This document shows, in pieces, positions 61,533-64,000 of a stretch of 64,000 nt of DNA. Origin of the DNA: Gemmatimonadota bacterium (GTDB taxonomy: Bacteria > Gemmatimonadota > Gemmatimonadetes > Longimicrobiales > Gaopeijiaceae); the NCBI GenBank assembly GCA_028874995.1, contig JAPPGM010000161.1, forward strand, positions 1-64,000. Reading direction: 5' to 3'. The notes under the pieces were generated by a model that worked only from the letters and a program-made list of their open reading frames with translations, did no database searches and had not been told where the DNA came from. Made by a program: the position numbers and the translations under genes. Position 1 is the first letter of the stretch. Each line of letters begins with the position of its first letter.

Positions 61533-63614
61533 TCATCCTACAACGGCCGACTCTTCTTTGATCCTACTCCGTGACAGCCGGTTGGCCAACACGGTCTCCG
61601 AAACCATCAGCAGAAACACCGCCGCCAGCAGGTAGCGCCAGAACGACTGGCGCCGCTCGAAGTCCGCCGCCTGTATCTCGACGGTCCCGGCATCCGCCAC
61701 CGCCGAATCCCCCGCCGTCGGCTCCCCCCCCACCGCCCCCACGAACTCCTCGACGTCCAGCCTGGCCAGGTCCGACTCGGTCACATCGACGTTGGCCGCC
61801 ACCGCCATGGGATGCTCGGGCCGGTCTCCCGGCGGCCGGATCTCCCAGATCCCCCGGCTCGCCAGCCGCAACAGGGAATTCGAGGGGTCCAGTGCCACCG
61901 AGCCGCCCCCCGGCTCCATTGCCACCGCGCCAATGGGGATCTCGAGGGTGGTGCCCGCTTCGGCCAGTGCGGAGAGGTTGACCGTCGAGCCCGCGAGGTG
62001 CCACGGCTGGGCCTCGCCGCGCCCCCCCAGGAACCTGGTCACGCGATGCACGAACGGCAGGTACACGGGCTGCAGCGCCAGGTTGTTCCAGAAGCGGTCC
62101 AGCCCGGACGCCCACACGAGGATCCGTCCCTTCCCGCGCCTGCCCTCCACCAGCGCCGGCGTGCCGTCGTCGAACTGCGCGGTCACGCGGCCGTCGGTGA
62201 CATCGAGGCGGCGGGTGCGGTAGAAGCTGGCCTGGGAGAAGTCGCCGGAGCGCGGGCCCATGAAGGCTTCGAAGACCGCGTGGTCGTAGTCGACGAATCC
62301 GAGGCGGCGCTCCTCCGCTCCCTCTGTGACCGGACCGACGGTGGCGGGAAGAAACTCGGCGTGGACCGAGGGAACCGTGCTCCGCTGGCCGAGCGCCAGG
62401 AGGAGTCCGCCACCGTCCTCGACGAAGGCGCGCAACCGGTCGCCCGCGCCCCCGCCGGGGAAGGGGGCGGCGTTGAGAACGACCACGTCCGCCCCGGCCA
62501 GTTGGCTTTCGCTGGGGGCTCCGCGAACCAGCACCGTGCCGAACCCCGCGCCCTCGGCGATCCCGAGCGCCCCGCGCAGATACAGGTTGGAATTCCCTTG
62601 TCCGAGCGGGTCCACGATCAGGACGGAGAGGTTGCCACCGGGCGAAGCCACGAAGTGCAGCGTGTTGTCCTCGCCGAGTCCGTTGCCGGGCGCCTCCGCG
62701 ACGCGCACCTCGCCGCGGGTGAAGGGGTGGGTCAGTGTGAAGGGGTCGAAGGTGACCGGGATGGCTCCGCCGGGGGGCGCGGTGACGGTGGCCGTGCCGA
62801 TGTCGGTGTCGTCGATGGCCAGGGTGACTTCGGTGGTGGACACGGCGTCGCCGGTGTTGATGAGGCGTGCGGAAACGGTGACCCGCTCGCGGTTTCCGGC
62901 GGACTGGCGGTCCAGTTCCAGGTCGGTCAGGGCGAGGTTGGCGGCGCCCTCCTCACCCATCACCACCGTCTCCATCGTCACCTCGGCGGGGAGCGTCGCG
63001 TCGGGGTCGGGACGCCATCCGGTGCGCTGGAAGTCGCTGATGAGGACGACGCGTTGGCGGGGCAGCTCGGAGGCCGCGAGCGTGGACCGGGCCAGCTTGA
63101 TGGCCGGCCCGATGCGCGTGGCCAGCGATCCCGTGCGAAGCGTGTCCAGGGTGGCCGCGAAGCGCGCCGGGTCGTTGATCGAGCGGTGGACCAGGTGGGG
63201 CGTCTCGGAAAAGGTGACGAGCGAGGCGCGGTCCTGTGGCCTGAGCGCCGTGGCGACGCCCCTTGCGTGGTCGACGGCCCGTGCCCAGTTGTCGCCCAGG
63301 TCCATCGAGTAGGAGCGGTCGAGCAGGATGACCACCTCCTCCGGCCCGGGTCCCCCCACCGAAGCGAGCGCCCCGCCGCGCACGAACGGCCGTGCGAAAG
63401 CCGCGACGAGAAGCCCGAGCGCAGCCAGCCTCATCACCAGCAGCACCCAGTGGCGGATGCGCCGCCTCGACGTCTCCTCGAAGGGGATCCGCTTCAGGAA
63501 CATCAGCGACGGGAAGCCGAGCGGCTTCCCCTTCTCCTGGCGGGTGAGATGGATCAGGACCGGGACGGCCAGACCCGCCAGGGCGACCAGGAAGATGGGG
63601 GTCAGGAAGCCCAC
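61533..63614 (-). CDS. BatA-like membrane protein with VWA domain
   Basis: A 693-residue protein. The N-terminal BatA-type region has two membrane segments (about 4-22 and 55-75) around PLGFPSLMFLKRIPFEETSR. The VWA domain begins VVILLDRSYSMDLGDN, with the MIDAS DxSxS. A glutamine-amidotransferase-like middle part (VVLNAAPFPGGGAGDRLRAF) precedes a C-terminal membrane helix (WRYLLAAVFLLMVSETVLA). Such proteins work with MoxR ATPases and DUF58 proteins, probably in envelope protein maturation. It is the second gene of the operon seen here. Confidence 0.85.
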   Translation of the reverse strand: MGFLTPIFLVALAGLAVPVLIHLTRQEKGKPLGFPSLMFLKRIPFEETSRRRIRHWVLLVMRLAALGLLVAAFARPFVRGGALASVGGPGPEEVVILLDRSYSMDLGDNWARAVDHARGVATALRPQDRASLVTFSETPHLVHRSINDPARFAATLDTLRTGSLATRIGPAIKLARSTLAASELPRQRVVLISDFQRTGWRPDPDATLPAEVTMETVVMGEEGAANLALTDLELDRQSAGNRERVTVSARLINTGDAVSTTEVTLAIDDTDIGTATVTAPPGGAIPVTFDPFTLTHPFTRGEVRVAEAPGNGLGEDNTLHFVASPGGNLSVLIVDPLGQGNSNLYLRGALGIAEGAGFGTVLVRGAPSESQLAGADVVVLNAAPFPGGGAGDRLRAFVEDGGGLLLALGQRSTVPSVHAEFLPATVGPVTEGAEERRLGFVDYDHAVFEAFMGPRSGDFSQASFYRTRRLDVTDGRVTAQFDDGTPALVEGRRGKGRILVWASGLDRFWNNLALQPVYLPFVHRVTRFLGGRGEAQPWHLAGSTVNLSALAEAGTTLEIPIGAVAMEPGGGSVALDPSNSLLRLASRGIWEIRPPGDRPEHPMAVAANVDVTESDLARLDVEEFVGAVGGEPTAGDSAVADAGTVEIQAADFERRQSFWRYLLAAVFLLMVSETVLANRLSRSRIKEESAVVG

Positions 63615-63687
63615 GAGGTTCAGGCGGCGGGCCGAAGGACGGGCCCGCCTGCCACACGCCGATGTCCGCCCACGCCCGAACCCACCC

Positions 63688-64000
63688 TCACCGCTTGCTC
63701 CTCACCATCTTCTGGCGGAAGACCAGGTACGCGTAGAGGGCTTCGTCCAGCGGCTCGGCGGTGTTGAGGAGGACGTAGTCGACGCCGTGCCTGCCGAAGC
63801 GCTTGCCCAGGATGTCGATGTGCGCGCGGATCTGCTCCTGGTAGGCGTCGGCGTACTTCTCCGGCTTCACCGGCAGGATGGCCCGCGTCTCCAGGTCCTG
63901 GAAGTTGGTGGCCTGGGTGAAGGGGAAGTCGATCTCGGCGGGGTCGAGGATGTGGAACGCCACCACGTCGTGTCCCTGCGCGCGGAAGAAGCCGAGCCGT
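63688..64000 (-). CDS. DUF58 protein, C-terminal part (5' end outside window)
   Basis: The frame runs open through the right edge (RLGFFRAQGHDVVAFHILDP) and ends at 63688. DPAEIDFPFTQATNFQDLET and VDYVLLNTAEPLDEALYAYL are typical of the last part of DUF58 (VWA-like) proteins. These are usually encoded between a MoxR ATPase and BatA-type genes, which matches the order here. An internal ATG at 63966 is not the start. Confidence 0.82.
   Translation of the reverse strand, partial: RLGFFRAQGHDVVAFHILDPAEIDFPFTQATNFQDLETRAILPVKPEKYADAYQEQIRAHIDILGKRFGRHGVDYVLLNTAEPLDEALYAYLVFRQKMVRSKR

Noticed and set aside
1..64000. CRISPR arrays, rRNA genes and complete insertion sequences
   Set aside because: No regularly spaced short repeats, rRNA-like stretches or transposase genes with terminal repeats were seen.

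Overview
The window is GC-rich, densely coding DNA from a diderm bacterium. Supporting features are TonB-receptor-like outer-membrane proteins, an Omp85-like barrel and many lipobox signal peptides. GLPGLI proteins, six-bladed beta-propeller lipoproteins, LVIVD/choice-of-anchor B proteins and PD40-amidohydrolases occur together, which is the gene mix I associate with Gemmatimonadota. That assignment is inference from gene content. The only RNA gene is a tRNA-Asn cut by the left edge.

Layout. 0-0.7 kb: tRNA-Asn and a Doc/AbrB toxin-antitoxin pair. 0.9-6.0 kb: a PD40-amidohydrolase, a frameshifted small secreted gene and a beta-propeller protein. 6.0-7.6 kb: a reverse-strand AbiEii-like nucleotidyltransferase cassette. 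7.7-13.2 kb: a choice-of-anchor B protein, a propeller lipoprotein, a class-V aminotransferase-fold enzyme and a frameshifted small secreted gene. 13.4-17.8 kb: queG, a PIN toxin-antitoxin pair, a D-aminoacylase-like amidohydrolase and a small outer-membrane barrel. 18.0-23.0 kb: an LVIVD / DUF305 / LVIVD operon whose last copy is broken. 23.2-26.0 kb: an Fsr-like MFS exporter and a GH109-like Tat-exported oxidoreductase-fold protein. 26.0-31.1 kb: VapBC, a propeller lipoprotein and a broken M14 peptidase. 31.3-38.9 kb: two tandem GLPGLI + TonB-receptor-like pairs. 38.9-46.0 kb: propeller lipoproteins, an endonuclease/exonuclease/phosphatase lipoprotein and an outer-membrane barrel. 44.4-49.8 kb: a decayed island with a frameshifted higA, a metalloprotease stub, two about 195-bp direct repeats, relics of Ig-like lipoproteins and an integrase stub. 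49.8-57.1 kb: a small lipoprotein operon, a NamZ-like muramidase, a second PD40-amidohydrolase, VapBC and a propeller protein. 57.2-64.0 kb: a DUF58 / BatA-VWA / DUF4175 / SRPBCC operon running off the right edge.

Most genes act in the envelope: exported hydrolases, outer-membrane receptors and surface or periplasmic propellers, as expected of a scavenger of peptides, amino sugars and wall fragments. Five toxin-antitoxin or TA-like loci and one broken higA are scattered between them; two retain toxins or transferases that lack an expected acidic residue. At least six genes carry frameshifts or small deletions. Either this genome is decaying or the assembly has indel errors. The deletion at the LVIVD paralogue, the M14 deletion and an in-frame stop favour real decay for some of them.
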